Source: a bacterium (GTDB taxonomy: Bacteria > Vulcanimicrobiota > Vulcanimicrobiia > Vulcanimicrobiales > Vulcanimicrobiaceae). From it: a stretch of 5,219 nucleotides of DNA. This document shows positions 4,704 to 5,219 of the stretch, one piece after another. Under the pieces are notes generated by a model. It ran no database searches. It had not been told where the DNA came from and saw only the letters and a program-made list of their open reading frames with translations. The stretch is from contig JAKBCP010000080.1 in assembly GCA_021807645.1 (NCBI GenBank), positions 1-5,219 of the forward strand, written 5' to 3'. A program made the position numbers and the translations under genes. Numbering within the stretch: the stretch's first letter is position 1; the number at the start of each line of letters is the position of its first letter.

Positions 4704-5219
4704 GTGGGAGGCGATGAATTTATCGCGCTCGACCGTTGGTTCGATCGCATCGGCACGTGCGCGCAGCGCGAGACCGGCGCGTTGCTCGTTGACGCGGAAC
4801 CGCCGACCGCGCCCGTCCCCGAAGCGCGCGCGCGAACGGACGACCCATCCTGCGACGAGGCCGTTGCCCACGTTCTCGGCGAGAGCGCGCGTTGGTACGC
4901 GCGCCTGAACGATGCGCTCGATGCTGCCTGCGCGCGATTGTTACGCGATATCGCGGCGGGCGTTCTGGCTCGCGAGTTGCAACTCGCTCCGTGCGAGATC
5001 GCCGCCATCGTCGAACGCATTCGCGACGAAATGCTCGGCGATCCGCTCTGCGTGCGCCTCCATCCCGACGATGCCGCGCGCTGGCCCGACGCATTGCTTC
5101 CCTGCCGTCGCGATGATTCGCTCGTGCCGGGAGATGCGCTCCTCGAGCTGCACGAAGGCAGCATCGATGCACGGTTCGGCGTCCGTCTACAGTCGGTGCT
5201 CGACGCGTGCACGCCGTAA
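4704..5219 (+). CDS. fliH: Flagellar assembly protein FliH, short form
   Basis: FliH is the cytoplasmic stator-like regulator that binds the export ATPase FliI and links it to the C-ring and export gate. The product is 171 residues, against roughly 200-260 in most species. The C-terminal half fits the FliH/SctL family: an amphipathic helix DAACARLLRDIAAGVLAREL (72-91), LAPCEIAAIVERIRDEM (94-110), LCVRLHPDD (115-123), then DDSLVPGDALLELHEGSIDARFGVRL (137-162), which matches 'D..L..GD..LE...G.IDA....RL'. The N-terminal 60 residues are acidic and Pro-rich. Trp12 (DRWFDRI) may correspond to the N-terminal aromatic residues that anchor FliH to FlhA/FliN. The usual GxxxG-rich helix is not evident. 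GTG 4704 starts 1 bp after the fliF stop and is the only standard start in this frame beyond it that gives a complete protein. fliI would be expected next, beyond the window. Confidence 0.85.
   Translation: MGGDEFIALDRWFDRIGTCAQRETGALLVDAEPPTAPVPEARARTDDPSCDEAVAHVLGESARWYARLNDALDAACARLLRDIAAGVLARELQLAPCEIAAIVERIRDEMLGDPLCVRLHPDDAARWPDALLPCRRDDSLVPGDALLELHEGSIDARFGVRLQSVLDACTP

Noticed and set aside
4714..4908. ATG 4714 just after GGGAGG, opening a Ser/Arg-rich frame
   Set aside because: The spacing of 2 nt is too short for a ribosome binding site, the frame ends early, and it overlaps the clear FliH frame.
2436..5219. A virulence-type (injectisome) type III secretion locus
   Set aside because: FlgB, FlgC and FliE are specific to flagella, and the ring protein has the two membrane helices and three ring-building regions of FliF rather than the shorter SctJ form.

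Overview
The window is GC-rich bacterial DNA with closely packed genes, all on the plus strand. It holds the 3' end of a cytochrome bd oxidase gene (cydB), the ribosomal protein pair rplM-rpsI, a membrane protein of the DUF3810 type with a zinc-protease-like HExxH motif, and five genes that begin a flagellar basal-body operon in the order flgB-flgC-fliE-fliF-fliH. The organism cannot be named securely. GC-rich codon use, many GTG starts, and unusually short, divergent flagellar proteins suggest a poorly characterised lineage. Candidatus Eremiobacterota (WPS-2) would be my guess, but that is a guess.

Layout: bases 2-412 are the C-terminal part of cydB. Bases 413-541 are the only sizeable gap. 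They carry a good sigma-70-type promoter (TTGACG-17 bp-TAGAAT) and a GC-rich hairpin at the start of the inferred rplM leader. rplM and rpsI overlap by 4 bp. The DUF3810 frame is open across the end of rpsI and has no ATG, GTG or TTG where the protein should start. After 45 bases with no recognisable terminator, flgB, flgC and fliE follow with 4-bp stop/start overlaps, and fliF and fliH follow after 1-bp gaps. The window ends exactly at the fliH stop codon.

How the genes work together: L13 and S9 are ribosome components that are usually co-transcribed. FlgB and FlgC are proximal rod proteins, FliE joins the rod to the MS ring, FliF is the MS ring, and FliH regulates the export ATPase FliI, whose gene would be expected next. 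In the standard order fliG lies between fliF and fliH. It is missing here, and the cytoplasmic tail of FliF instead carries about 60 residues that read like the FliG middle (armadillo) domain. With the very small FlgB (69 aa), FlgC (110 aa) and FliH (171 aa), this points to a compacted flagellar base, which is the most interesting aspect of the window.
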